From NCBI RefSeq assembly GCF_014196925.1, contig NZ_JACIEN010000002.1:1-64000 (forward strand): 64,000 bases of DNA, given 5' to 3'. Both the position numbers and the translations under genes were made by a program. Of the stretch, positions 43,800 to 52,274 are shown piece by piece; the stretch's first letter is position 1, and each line of letters begins with the position of its first letter. This stretch comes from Chelatococcus caeni (GTDB lineage: Bacteria > Pseudomonadota > Alphaproteobacteria > Rhizobiales > Beijerinckiaceae). Below the pieces are notes generated by a model. The model was not told the origin of the DNA. It made no database searches and saw only the letters and a list, made by a program, of their open reading frames with translations.

Positions 43800-45629
43800 T
43801 CAGGCCTTGGCGCGGCCCGAGAAGGTGTTGCGCAGGTTGCCCCACAGCTCGATCTTGACGCCGTTCTTGCGCATGATGAAGCCCTGCTGCAGCACCGAGA
43901 GCAGGTTGTTCCACGACCAGTAGATGACGAGCCCGGCCGGGAACGACGCCAGCATGAAGGTGAAGATCACCGGCATCCAGGCGAACATGGTCTTCTGGAT
44001 CGGATCGGTCGGCTCCGGGTTCATCTTCATCTGCACGAACATCGTGAAGCCCATGATGATCGGCCAGACGCCGAGCATCAGGAAGTGGCCGATGACCGGC
44101 ACCTGCGAGGGATCCCACGGGATGAGGCCGAAGAGGTTGAAGACCGTCGTCGGATCGGGCGCGGCAAGATCCCTGATCCAGCCGAAGAACGGCGCGTGGC
44201 GCATCTCGATGGTGACGAAGAGCACCTTGTAGAGCGCGAAGAAGACCGGGATCTGGATGAGGATGGGCCAGCAGCCGGCGAGCGGATTGATCTTCTCCTT
44301 CTTGTAGAGCTCCATCAGCGCCTGCTGCTGCTTCATCTTGTCGTCGGCATAGCGGTCGCGGATCGCCATCATCTCCGGCTGCACCGCCTTCATCTTCGCC
44401 ATCGACACGTAGGAGCGGTTGGCGAGCGGGAAGAAGATGGCCTTGATGATGACCGTGACGATGAGGATCGCCACGCCGAAGTTGCCGAACATCTTGAAGA
44501 AGAAGTCGATCACCCTGAACAGGGGCTTGGTGATGAAGTAGAACCAGCCCCAGTCGATGAGCAGGTCGAAGCGCTTGATGCCGAGCGCCTGCTCATAATG
44601 GTCGATGGCCGCGACTTCCTTGGCGCCGGCGAAGAGGCGGGTCGTCACCTCGGTCGTGGCACCCGGCGCAACCGTCTGCGGTCCGCCCAGCATGTCCGAC
44701 TGGAAGCGGGGCCCGTGCGCACCCGGCGACACCGAGAAGCGCCCGTCGTAGGGCTGGTCCTGGTTCGGGACGACGGCCGCCGCCCAGTACTTGTCGGTGA
44801 TGCCGATGAAGCCGCCGGTCACGCCCTTGTAGACCTGGCCGCGCATGTCACCGACGAGGACGGGATCCTTCTCGAGGCCGGAGTAGGAGACCTCCTTCAG
44901 GCCATCGTCGCCGAGGACGCCGATGAGGCCCTCGTGCAGGATGTAGAAGCCTTGCGTCGCCGGCACGCCGTGGCGCGAGACGAGACCGAAGGGATGCAGC
45001 GTGACGGGCTCGCCGCCGGTGTTCTCGACGCTGTCCTTGATCGTGAACATCGCGTCGTCGTCGACGGCGATCTGACGCCGGAAGACGAGGCCCTCGCCGT
45101 TGTCGAAGGTGAGCGTCACGGGTTCGGACGGCGTCAGGCGGTCCCGGTCCGCGGTCCATACGGTGTTGGCGTCCGGCACCTTCACGCTCGCGCCCGCACC
45201 GGTCACCCAGCCGAACTCGGCATAATAGGGATGCGGGCTGCCGGCCGGCGACAGGAGGACGATGTTGGGGCTGCGCGGGTCCACCGTCTCGCGATAGGCC
45301 TTGAGCGAGATGTCGTCGATGCGCGCGCCGCGCAGCGAGAACGAGCCGGCGATCTTCGGCGTGTCGATGACGACGCGGGGCGCCTGGGCGAGCGCCTCGT
45401 CGCGCGTCACCACCACCGCCGGTGCCGTGCCCGCCGTCGGCGCGCCCGCGCCGTTGGTCCCGGAGGGGACGGGCGCCGTGGAGCCGGCTTCGCCCTGCTG
45501 CAGGCTCTGCTGCTGCGCCTCGCGGCGCTGCTGCTCCATCTGCGGCACGCCGTAGAAATAGTTCCAGCCGATCAGGACGATGACGGACAGGACGATGGCG
45601 AAGAGCAGGTTCTTGTTATCGCCGGTCAT
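43800..45629 (-). CDS. yidC: Membrane protein insertase YidC
   Basis: Inner-membrane insertase and chaperone, working alone or with Sec. N-terminal helix [20 protein letters not shown], then a disordered linker and a large periplasmic domain (~80-350; [40 protein letters not shown]). The conserved core follows: [80 protein letters not shown] and [20 protein letters not shown]. Length 609 is usual for Gram-negatives of this group. Its ATG overlaps the rnpA stop by four bases; no yidD gene lies between them. Confidence 0.96.
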   Translation of the reverse strand: MTGDNKNLLFAIVLSVIVLIGWNYFYGVPQMEQQRREAQQQSLQQGEAGSTAPVPSGTNGAGAPTAGTAPAVVVTRDEALAQAPRVVIDTPKIAGSFSLRGARIDDISLKAYRETVDPRSPNIVLLSPAGSPHPYYAEFGWVTGAGASVKVPDANTVWTADRDRLTPSEPVTLTFDNGEGLVFRRQIAVDDDAMFTIKDSVENTGGEPVTLHPFGLVSRHGVPATQGFYILHEGLIGVLGDDGLKEVSYSGLEKDPVLVGDMRGQVYKGVTGGFIGITDKYWAAAVVPNQDQPYDGRFSVSPGAHGPRFQSDMLGGPQTVAPGATTEVTTRLFAGAKEVAAIDHYEQALGIKRFDLLIDWGWFYFITKPLFRVIDFFFKMFGNFGVAILIVTVIIKAIFFPLANRSYVSMAKMKAVQPEMMAIRDRYADDKMKQQQALMELYKKEKINPLAGCWPILIQIPVFFALYKVLFVTIEMRHAPFFGWIRDLAAPDPTTVFNLFGLIPWDPSQVPVIGHFLMLGVWPIIMGFTMFVQMKMNPEPTDPIQKTMFAWMPVIFTFMLASFPAGLVIYWSWNNLLSVLQQGFIMRKNGVKIELWGNLRNTFSGRAKA

Positions 45630-46102
45630 GGACGATCCGTTTCAGTTCCGGGAAAAGGTGCCGCGGCCAACGCCGACTGCGCCCGGACACGCTTTGCGCC
45701 GGACGTTGTGGATGTGGTCTTTTCTGTGAGGGTCGCAAGAGCCCGGTCGAGATCCTCGACGAGGGCCGGAAAGGGCGCCGTCAGGGCATCGCGCCGGGCC
45801 ACCACGACGAAATCGATGTCGGCCTGCGGCCAGCGCGGCGCGATCGCGCCGAGCGCCGCCCGCAGGCGGCGCCGGATGCGGTTGCGCTCGACGGCGCCAC
45901 CGGTCTTCTTCGTGACGGTGAGACCGAAGCGCGGGCCTGCGGGAACGGCGGTTCCCTGGGGCCGCGTGCCGCGCAGCAGGGCCTGGACGCTCATGCGGCT
46001 CGTGTGAAACCGTCGGCCGCCCGCCGCCGCCTTGAACTCGGCGCGCTTGCGCAGGCGGGGCAGGCGCCCGCGCCGCTGTACAGCTGCCGGAGCGCCCTGC
46101 AT
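45626..46102 (-). CDS. rnpA: Ribonuclease P protein component
   Basis: Basic protein subunit of RNase P, which trims tRNA 5' leaders. [20 protein letters not shown] opens the fold, [20 protein letters not shown] carries the RNR motif (RNRIRRRLR), and [20 protein letters not shown] follows. The C-terminal 25 residues are extra. The first ATG at 46102 is used, 20 bases after rpmH; a GTG nearer the conserved part is possible. Order rpmH-rnpA-yidC is the universal arrangement. Confidence 0.92.
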   Translation of the reverse strand: MQGAPAAVQRRGRLPRLRKRAEFKAAAGGRRFHTSRMSVQALLRGTRPQGTAVPAGPRFGLTVTKKTGGAVERNRIRRRLRAALGAIAPRWPQADIDFVVVARRDALTAPFPALVEDLDRALATLTEKTTSTTSGAKRVRAQSALAAAPFPGTETDRP

Positions 46103-46122
46103 GGCATCGCCGAGGGCCGGCC

Positions 46123-46257
46123 TCAGGCCGACAGACGCTTGCGGCCGCGCGCGCGACGCGACGCGATCACCTTGCGCCCGCCCTTCGTCGCCATCCGCGC
46201 GCGGAAGCCGTGGCGGCGCTTGCGCACGAGCTTGCTCGGTTGGTAGGTCCTCTTCAC
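46123..46257 (-). CDS. rpmH: 50S ribosomal protein L34
   Basis: A 44-residue highly basic ribosomal protein, too short for most ORF cutoffs. Read on the minus strand it gives [20 protein letters not shown], then [20 protein letters not shown] and RLSA, a near-perfect L34. The start codon is GTG at 46257, as is common for this gene (translated as Met), and GGAGATGAGGC lies just before it. It begins the rpmH-rnpA-yidC unit. A good promoter lies 170 bases upstream. Confidence 0.96.
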   Translation of the reverse strand: MKRTYQPSKLVRKRRHGFRARMATKGGRKVIASRRARGRKRLSA

Positions 46258-46637
46258 GGCCTCATCTCCGATCGTGGGCGCCGTCGATCCGGTGGGACCG
46301 CCCGGCGCCGCGTGCCGTCACGCGGCACATCTGCTGCTTGTTCTTTGTCGTTGGCTGCCGCAAGGCGACGAGGGACGTCGCAGAACGACAAGCGGCGCCC
46401 CGACGAGCGCCGCCCAACCTGCGCGGCTTATGGCGGATGGAGGCGGGAAAGTCAATGCGCGGACGCGCCGCATCGACCTGCCGGCTCCGGCCCGCCGGCC
46501 GGGCATCACGAGGCGGTGACGCACCCTTTGCCGGGCTGGCCTGACCTGCCATCTTCCGGCAAGTTGCACCGGGGTTGACGCGTGGCCCGTCGCCGGGCCG
46601 CCAAGGACAAGAGAAGCAGGAACGCAAGGAACCGGCA
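46258..46637. other. Divergent intergenic region between rpmH and the TVP38-family gene
   Basis: These 380 bases hold no convincing gene; the open frames across them are G/C-rich readthrough without family similarity. The left part is the long rpmH leader and its promoter (46427-46455). The right part must carry the promoter of the plus-strand gene starting at 46638, preceded by GCAAGGAACCGGCA. I saw no DnaA boxes, so there is no sign of a replication origin here. Confidence 0.6.
46427..46455 (-). promoter_or_regulatory. Probable rpmH promoter
   Basis: On the minus strand TTGACT (46455-46450) and CATAAG (46432-46427) are separated by exactly 17 bases. TTGACT matches five of six -35 positions and CATAAG four of six -10 positions. 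Transcription would start near 46420, giving an rpmH leader of about 160 bases. Confidence 0.65.
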
Positions 46638-47471
46638 ATGAGGGCGGACGGGGATGGGGGCACGAAGCGCGGCCCGCGGGCACGGCATCCCGTGCGGCGC
46701 TTCCTGCCGCTCGCCGTCATCCTCGCCGGCATGGCGCTCGCCCTCGCCTTCGGCCTGCACCGCCACCTGTCCTTCGACCAGCTGCTCGCCCGGCGCGTCG
46801 AGCTCAGGCACTATGTCGACGGGAATCTCGCCAGCTCGCTCGTGTTCTATGTCCTCGGCTATGCGCTGGTCGTTGCCCTGTCGCTGCCCGGCGGGCTCGT
46901 GCTCACCATCTTCGGCGGCTTTCTCTTCGGCTGGCTGATCGGCGGGCTCGCCGCCCTCGTGGCGGCGACGAGCGGCGCGTTCGTCATCTTCCTCGCGGCG
47001 CGCACCTCGCTCGGCGACGTGCTGGCGGCGAAGGCCGGGCCCTTCCTGCAGAGGCTCGCCGCCGGCTTCCGCCGCGACGCCGTGGCCTACATGCTCTTCC
47101 TGCGGCTCGTGCCGGTCTTTCCGTTCTGGCTCGTCAACATCGCCCCCGCCCTCCTCGGGGTACCCTTCGCCACCTATGCGCTGACGACCGTCGTCGGCAT
47201 CGTGCCCGGCACCTTCGCCTTCGCCTTCGCCGGCGCCGGGCTCGACGGCGCGGTCGCCGCCCAGCAGGAGGCCTACGAGGCCTGCCTCGCGGCGGCGCGC
47301 GAGGCCTGCACCCTGACGCTCAACAAGAAGACGCTGATCAACAAGCACATCTTCATCGCCTTCGCCGCGCTCGGCTTCATCGCCCTCCTGCCGCCGCTGA
47401 TGCGCCGGCTGTTCGCGCGCCGCCTCTGCGGGCTTGACAAGGGGCTCGACGGGAACGGTCCGGTCCCGTAA
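46638..47471 (+). CDS. TVP38/TMEM64 family (DedA-like) membrane protein
   Basis: Membrane protein of the SNARE-associated/DedA superfamily, relatives of which act in lipid scrambling or flipping. Helices include FLPLAVILAGMALALAFGL, SLVFYVLGYALVVALSLPGG, LTIFGGFLFGWLIGGLAALV and the family's re-entrant motifs: AATSGAFVIFLAARTSLGDV and MLFLRLVPVFPFWLVNIAPA followed by LLGVPFATYALTTVVGIVPG. An unusual insert with two Cys (YEACLAAAREACTLT) comes before the last helix. ATG 46638 follows AAGGAACCGGCA. Length 277. It is co-oriented with the flavoprotein gene, 31 bases downstream; the pairing of these two families recurs in many bacteria. Confidence 0.87.
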   Translation: MRADGDGGTKRGPRARHPVRRFLPLAVILAGMALALAFGLHRHLSFDQLLARRVELRHYVDGNLASSLVFYVLGYALVVALSLPGGLVLTIFGGFLFGWLIGGLAALVAATSGAFVIFLAARTSLGDVLAAKAGPFLQRLAAGFRRDAVAYMLFLRLVPVFPFWLVNIAPALLGVPFATYALTTVVGIVPGTFAFAFAGAGLDGAVAAQQEAYEACLAAAREACTLTLNKKTLINKHIFIAFAALGFIALLPPLMRRLFARRLCGLDKGLDGNGPVP

Positions 47472-47502
47472 CCCTCGTTCCGAAACAACCTGGGAGTGTG
47501 CC

Positions 47503-48939
47503 GTGACGGAGACCTTGCGTCCGGACCTGTGCATCGTCGGCGCCGGCTCGGCCGGCCTGTCGGTCGCGGCGGCGGCCGCCGCCTTCGGCGTGCCGGTGGT
47601 GCTCATCGAGCGCGGGGAGATGGGCGGCGACTGCCTCAACGTCGGCTGCGTGCCGTCGAAGGCCCTGATCGCCGCGGCAAGGCGCGCCCACGACATCCGC
47701 CAGGCGGGCGAGTTCGGCCTCGGCACGCTCGACCCGCAGGTCAATTACGCCCGCGTGCGCGAGCATGTGCGCTCGGTCATCGGCGCCATCGCGCCGAACG
47801 ATTCGGTGGCGCGTTTCACCGCCCTCGGCGTGCGCGTGGTGCGCGCCAGCGCCCGGTTCGTGGCCCGCGACACGCTGGAAGCGGGCAACGTCATCGTGAA
47901 GCCGCGCCGCTTCGTCCTCGCCACCGGCTCGCGCCCGGCCGTGCCGGCCATCGCCGGCCTCGACAGCGTGCCCTTCCTCACCAACGAGACGGCCTTCGAC
48001 CTGACGCGGCGGCCCGAGCATCTCGTCATCGTCGGCGGCGGCACCATCGGCCTCGAGCTGGCGCAGGCGCACCGGCGCCTCGGCGCGCCGGTCACCGTGA
48101 TCGAGGCCGGACGCGCCCTCGGCCGGGAGGATCCCGAGCTTGCCGCCCATGTCCTCGCCGCCTTGCGCCGCGACGGCGTCGTCATCCGCGAAGGCGCCAC
48201 CGTCAGCGAGGTCGCGGGCGAGGACGGCGACATCCGCCTCGTCATCGAGAACCGGGGCACCCGCACGGAGCTGAAGGCGAGCCACCTCCTCGTCGCCACC
48301 GGCCGCCGCCCGGTGACGGACGGGCTCGAGCTCGAGGCGGCCGGCATCGCCCATGACGAGCGCGGCATCGCGGTGGACCAGCACCTTCGCACCAGCAACC
48401 GGCGCGTCTACGCCATCGGCGATTGCGCCGGGCCGGACGGCGGCGGCCGGCAGTTCACCCATGTCGCCAACTATCATGCCGGGCTCGTGATCCGCAGCGC
48501 CCTCTTCCGCCTCAGGCCACGCGTCGACATGCGGACGATGCCGCGCGTCACCTTCACCGATCCGGAACTCGCCGTGGTCGGCATGACGGAGGAGGAGGCG
48601 CGGGCGGACGGCGGGCGCATCAGCGTGCTGCGCTGGCCGGTGGCCGAGAACGACCGCGCCCAGGCGGAGCGGCGGACCGAAGGCGAGATCAAGGTGATCC
48701 TCGGCCGCGGCGGGCGCATCCTCGGCTGCGGCATCGCCGCGCCCGGCGCGGGCGAGCTCATCACCCCCTGGACGCTCGCCATGACCCGCAACCTCAGGAT
48801 CAGGGATCTCGCCGGGCTCACCGTGCCCTACCCCACAATCTCCGAAATCTCGCGGCGCGTCGCCATGTCATATTATACGCCGAGTGCCGCCAAGCCCATG
48901 GTGAGGCGGCTCATCGGCTTCCTGCGCCGGTTCGGCTGA
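47503..48939 (+). CDS. Mercuric-reductase-like FAD-dependent disulfide oxidoreductase
   Basis: Class I pyridine nucleotide-disulfide oxidoreductase. FAD motif CIVGAGSAGLSVAAAAAAFG, redox-active disulfide GGDCLNVGCVPSKALI (C-x4-C), NAD(P) motif LVIVGGGTIGLELAQAHRRL, second FAD motif RRVYAIGDCAG, and the dimerisation domain with VTFTDPELAVVGMTEEEARA. The usual His-x4-Glu at the C-terminal active site is not visible, and the C-terminal Cys pair of MerA is absent, so true mercuric reduction is unlikely. Start is GTG 47503 behind GGGAG. Length 478. Probably in one operon with the TVP38-type gene; its natural substrate is unknown. Confidence 0.87.
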   Translation: MTETLRPDLCIVGAGSAGLSVAAAAAAFGVPVVLIERGEMGGDCLNVGCVPSKALIAAARRAHDIRQAGEFGLGTLDPQVNYARVREHVRSVIGAIAPNDSVARFTALGVRVVRASARFVARDTLEAGNVIVKPRRFVLATGSRPAVPAIAGLDSVPFLTNETAFDLTRRPEHLVIVGGGTIGLELAQAHRRLGAPVTVIEAGRALGREDPELAAHVLAALRRDGVVIREGATVSEVAGEDGDIRLVIENRGTRTELKASHLLVATGRRPVTDGLELEAAGIAHDERGIAVDQHLRTSNRRVYAIGDCAGPDGGGRQFTHVANYHAGLVIRSALFRLRPRVDMRTMPRVTFTDPELAVVGMTEEEARADGGRISVLRWPVAENDRAQAERRTEGEIKVILGRGGRILGCGIAAPGAGELITPWTLAMTRNLRIRDLAGLTVPYPTISEISRRVAMSYYTPSAAKPMVRRLIGFLRRFG

Positions 48940-48982
48940 ACAGGCGCAGGCGGACAAGGCAGGGCGACGAAGACGGAGCGTC

Positions 48983-50443
48983 ATGGACGCACGGCCGGAC
49001 GAGAACATCGAGAGCGAGCGCGCGCCGGCGGGCGACCCGCGTGGGTCCGTCCGTTTCGGCCTGTCGGCGCGCCTGCTCGTGCTCACCGGCCTCTTCGTCA
49101 TGCTGGCGGAAGTGCTGATCTATGTGCCCTCGGTCGCCAACTTCCGCCGCAACTGGCTGAACGACCGGCTCGCCGCCGCCCAGGTGGCAGGCGTCGTGCT
49201 GGAGGCCGTGCCGCCCGGCGGCGTCCCCTCCGGCTTCGAGGAGAAGCTGCTCGCCGGCGTCGGCGCCCGGGCCGTGGCGGTGCGCGTCGGCGGTGCGCGG
49301 CGCCTGCTCGCCACCGCCGAGATGCCGCCCGAGGTCGCCCGCGTCATCGACCTGCGCGACGCCCACTGGGCGACGCTGATCGCCGACGCCTTCGAGACGC
49401 TCGTCTTTCCGGCAGACGGGCCGGTGCGCGTCATCGGGGCCGGCAAGGGGGGAGCGGATTTCGTCGAGATCGTGATGGACGAGCGGCCGCTCAGGGTGGC
49501 GATGCTCACCTTCTCGCGCAACATCCTCATCCTGTCGCTCGCCATCTCCGGCATCACGGCCTTCCTCGTCTATCTCGCGCTCCACCTCATCATCGTACGC
49601 CCGGTGCGCCGGCTCGCGGCCAATGTCACGGCCTTCGAGCACAACCCGGAGGATGCGGAGCGGGTCATCCGCCCCTCGGAGCGGCGCGACGAGATCGGCG
49701 AGGTCGAGCGCGCGCTCGCCCTAATGCAGGAGACGCTGTCGCGCGAGCTCCTGCAGAAGAAGCACCTCGCCAACCTCGGCCTCGCCGTCAGCAAGGTGAA
49801 CCACGACCTGCGCAACCTGCTCGCCTCGGCCCAGCTCCTCTCCGACCGGCTGAGCCAATTGTCGGACCCGACGGTGCGGCGCGTCGCGCCCAAGCTCATC
49901 GCGACGCTGGGGCGCGCCATCGCCTTCTGCGAGGCGACGCTCGCCTACGGCCGCGCGGCCGAGCCGCAGCCGCGCCGGCGCGTCGTCAGGCTGGCGCCGC
50001 TGGTGCGCGACCTCGCCGATTTCCTCGACCTTGCCGGCAACGGCATCACCTTCGTCGTCGACATGGATGAGGACATCACCGTCGACGCCGACCCGGACCA
50101 GCTCTCGCGCATCCTCATCAACCTCGGCCGCAACGCCGTGCAGGCCCTGGCCCAGGCGGGCGCCGGCCCCTCCGCGCCGACGCTCACCATCGCCGCCCGG
50201 CGCGACGGCCGCTCGACCGTGATCCGCGTCGGCGACAACGGCCCGGGCGTGCCGGCCAAGGCGCGCGAGCACCTGTTCGAGGCCTTCCAGGGCACGAGCC
50301 GGCGCGGCGGCGTCGGCCTCGGCCTCGCCATCACGGCCGAGCTCGTCGCCCTGCACGGCGGCCACATCGTGCTCGAGGAGGAGGGCCCCGGCGCCACCTT
50401 CCGCATCCACCTGCCGGACCGCACGAACGGCAACGGCGCCTGA
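48983..50443 (+). CDS. HAMP-domain sensor histidine kinase (orphan)
   Basis: Inner-membrane sensor kinase of 486 residues. Two transmembrane helices (LLVLTGLFVMLAEVLIYVPS and ILILSLAISGITAFLVYLAL) enclose a ~130-residue periplasmic domain. HAMP starts at HLIIVRPVRRLAANVTAFE. The HisKA-type box is LAVSKVNHDLRNLLASAQLL with the phospho-accepting His, followed by the ATPase: N box SRILINLGRNAVQAL, G1 VGDNGPGVPAKAREHLFEAF and G2 RGGVGLGLAITAELVAL. No response-regulator gene is adjacent. It begins 43 bases after the flavoprotein gene with AGGGCGACGAAGACGGAGC upstream, so it may belong to that operon and watch the same stress. Confidence 0.9.
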   Translation: MDARPDENIESERAPAGDPRGSVRFGLSARLLVLTGLFVMLAEVLIYVPSVANFRRNWLNDRLAAAQVAGVVLEAVPPGGVPSGFEEKLLAGVGARAVAVRVGGARRLLATAEMPPEVARVIDLRDAHWATLIADAFETLVFPADGPVRVIGAGKGGADFVEIVMDERPLRVAMLTFSRNILILSLAISGITAFLVYLALHLIIVRPVRRLAANVTAFEHNPEDAERVIRPSERRDEIGEVERALALMQETLSRELLQKKHLANLGLAVSKVNHDLRNLLASAQLLSDRLSQLSDPTVRRVAPKLIATLGRAIAFCEATLAYGRAAEPQPRRRVVRLAPLVRDLADFLDLAGNGITFVVDMDEDITVDADPDQLSRILINLGRNAVQALAQAGAGPSAPTLTIAARRDGRSTVIRVGDNGPGVPAKAREHLFEAFQGTSRRGGVGLGLAITAELVALHGGHIVLEEEGPGATFRIHLPDRTNGNGA

Positions 50444-50650
50444 GCGGCGGCGCCTGCATCGCCTTCCCCGGCTGCGCGCCGACCCGCCGCAGCCGAGCCC
50501 CGCCGGCCCAGCCACCCTCTCGAACGACCGGCCGGCCCGACCGGTGGACAACGCCGAGGAATATCGCACGGCGGGGCTTGCCAAGCCGCCCGCGAGGCTT
50601 TAATTGAACGGCCTCGTCGCCGGACACGTCACGTGAAGCCGGTGCTGGTT

Positions 50651-50727
50651 GCGCCCGTAGCTCAGCTGGATAGAGCACCAGACTACGAATCTGGGGGTCA
50701 GAGGTTCGAATCCTTTCGGGCGCGCCA
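50651..50727 (+). tRNA. tRNA-Arg (anticodon ACG)
   Basis: A full cloverleaf of 77 bases. Acceptor stem GCGCCCG pairs with CGGGCGC, then G and an encoded CCA. D-arm GCTCAGCTGGATAGAGC, anticodon arm CCAGA-CTACGAA-TCTGG with ACG at the anticodon position, and T-arm AGAGG-TTCGAAT-CCTTT are all intact. ACG would be read as ICG after deamination, decoding CGU/CGC/CGA arginine codons. A foreign-looking gene begins 176 bases downstream, consistent with use of the 3' end as an integration target. Confidence 0.97.
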
Positions 50728-50903
50728 TTTTTCCCGTTCACGACCAGGGCGACATTTAGGCCGCTATTGAAGCCGCCGCACTGCGAGTTCGACTGAAGGC
50801 TCTACTCCCTTCCGCGAATGTGAATCAAAAGCCCTTTTGCGAACTTACTTCAGTTGGTGCTAGCATTCGCCTGCGAGCGTTAAAACGCTGCTGGGGGACT
50901 GCT

Positions 50904-52028
50904 ATGACCGAAGATTTCCGCCAAAAGTTAACGTTGTTTGCAACGAGAGCCGTTGAGCTAGCGCCTCGTTGCGCGAACGAAGAGAGCACGAAATTATTCC
51001 TTATACTCCCCTTCTTGAGTGTTCTTGGATATAATTGCCAGGATCCTCATGAGGTTTGCCCTGAGCATAGCGCCGACTTCTCTGATAAATATAAGAATAA
51101 AGTCGATTTTGCCATCTTAAAGAAAGACCAACCCGTTATAGCAATTGAATGTAAGTGCTGCGGTTCAGCTTTAAAAGACGAGAGGGGACAGTTGAGGGCC
51201 TATTTTAATGCCGCCCCGACAGTAAAGATGGGAGTTCTTACGGACGGAATCGTTTATGAATTTTATGCGGATTCAGATGAACCGAATATGATGGATCAAT
51301 CTGCATTCCTAATTGTTGATTTACGACAAATTTCGAAAGGGAAACTGGAAGATTCCGTACTAGATGGGTTAATAGGTCTTCAGAAGAATTCCTTTGATCC
51401 GGAAAATATTGGCGCAGAAGCCAAGAGAAAGCTTGTATTTCAGAGCATAGTACAGCAATTGACCGCTCTTTCTGAGGCACCATCTGAGCCATTCACTCGT
51501 ATGTTGCTCCAAAGTGCCGGACTTAGTCATGTTAGGGCTAAGGCCTTGACTGAATATCAGGACATTATTCGCTCCGCATTTCGCGAATTTATCAATCTAA
51601 GAATTCTGAAACGCCTCGATCTGCCAACAAAAGAAACCGAAAAACCGAGCGGTGAGCCGATCGTTGTCGACAACTCGCCTTCTATGAGCAAGATTGAAGA
51701 ACGTATTATCACGACAGATTCAGAGATCGCTATTTTCAATTATACAAAACAGCGACTTGCGTTCTTGGTTAAGGATGAAAAGCTTTTTCGAGAAATAGAA
51801 AGAATTAATTACAAGGACTATCAAGGGAAATTTGTCGTGTTCTATCGCAGAGAACGCAAAGGGCGCTTGTTTGATTTCATTGAGGGTGATACGCCAAAAT
51901 TCCGCTTCTCATTCGGCGATGCCGGAGAAATTACAACGGACGATTTAACTGATGGGAAAATCGACGCAGCCCTTCTCGCAGCATTCCTAAAGAGGGTCGA
52001 GGAAAATACCCGCACTGATTCTAATTAA
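50904..52028 (+). CDS. HsdR N-terminal-domain nuclease-like protein (COG4748 type), horizontally acquired
   Basis: A 374-residue protein with a PD-(D/E)xK nuclease domain like the N terminus of type I restriction subunit HsdR. Key residues line up: Asp-68 in KNKVDFAIL, Glu-82 and Lys-84 in VIAIECKCC, and a Q-x3-Y motif at RGQLRAY (96-100) as in HsdR. The C-terminal ~110 residues (from SKIEERIITTDSEIAIFNYT) resemble the tail found in restriction-endonuclease-like COG4748 proteins. There is no helicase, methylase or specificity subunit. Base use is strikingly AT-rich (Lys, Ile, Asn, Phe with A/T third positions) against G/C-rich neighbours. The ATG at 50904 follows GGGGGACTGCT; earlier in-frame codons look non-coding. 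Possible lone defence nuclease; function unproven. Confidence 0.8.
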   Translation: MTEDFRQKLTLFATRAVELAPRCANEESTKLFLILPFLSVLGYNCQDPHEVCPEHSADFSDKYKNKVDFAILKKDQPVIAIECKCCGSALKDERGQLRAYFNAAPTVKMGVLTDGIVYEFYADSDEPNMMDQSAFLIVDLRQISKGKLEDSVLDGLIGLQKNSFDPENIGAEAKRKLVFQSIVQQLTALSEAPSEPFTRMLLQSAGLSHVRAKALTEYQDIIRSAFREFINLRILKRLDLPTKETEKPSGEPIVVDNSPSMSKIEERIITTDSEIAIFNYTKQRLAFLVKDEKLFREIERINYKDYQGKFVVFYRRERKGRLFDFIEGDTPKFRFSFGDAGEITTDDLTDGKIDAALLAAFLKRVEENTRTDSN

Positions 52029-52056
52029 CTAAAGCTAACGCCTTATATCCTCTTGT

Positions 52057-52090
52057 ATGCGGCTAGCCTTCTGTCGCTAGCCGCATATTT
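52057..52090 (+). terminator. Hairpin after the nuclease gene, probable terminator
   Basis: Perfect 11-bp stem ATGCGGCTAGC (52057-52067) and GCTAGCCGCAT (52076-52086), with an 8-base loop and an ATTT tail. It starts 29 bases after the nuclease stop and has the same AT-rich setting, so it probably belongs to the inserted segment. Confidence 0.7.
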
Positions 52091-52116
52091 AAGCTCTGTT
52101 TCCAAACCTATCGTCA

Positions 52117-52215
52117 TCAATTGGGGCAGCGCCCCCTGTCGGACGCCCTGCCGACGTGCCAGTGACCTAGATTGGCGGAATTGACGAAGCCATCGAATTC
52201 GAGGCGACCGCCATT
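52117..52215 (-). pseudogene. Fragment of a low-molecular-weight protein-tyrosine-phosphatase gene
   Basis: On the minus strand an open stretch reads RLEFDGFVNSANLGHWHVGR, then ASDRGRCPN and a stop. This aligns with LDLLVDSAGTGHWHVGKAPD of the intact phosphatase at 53593-54066, and 16 bases (52149-52164 and 53919-53934) are identical. The P-loop and the C-terminal part are missing and a stop precedes the fragment, so it is a remnant. It lies just past the AT-rich insertion, between it and the GNAT gene. Confidence 0.7.
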
Positions 52216-52274
52216 CTACGCCCATACGGCAGACGCGCCGCGCGCCGCCCCTCACACGCTCACAGCGCGCCGCG

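Noticed and set aside
46258-46637. Possible replication origin next to rpmH
   Set aside because: No DnaA-box-like TTATCCACA sequences or AT-rich unwinding region, and dnaA/dnaN are absent.
50700-52260. Direct repeat of the tRNA-Arg 3' end downstream of the island (attR)
   Set aside because: I looked for a second copy of GGTTCGAATCCTTTCGGGCG after the nuclease gene. Only loose similarity was found near 52195-52215, not enough to call an attachment site.
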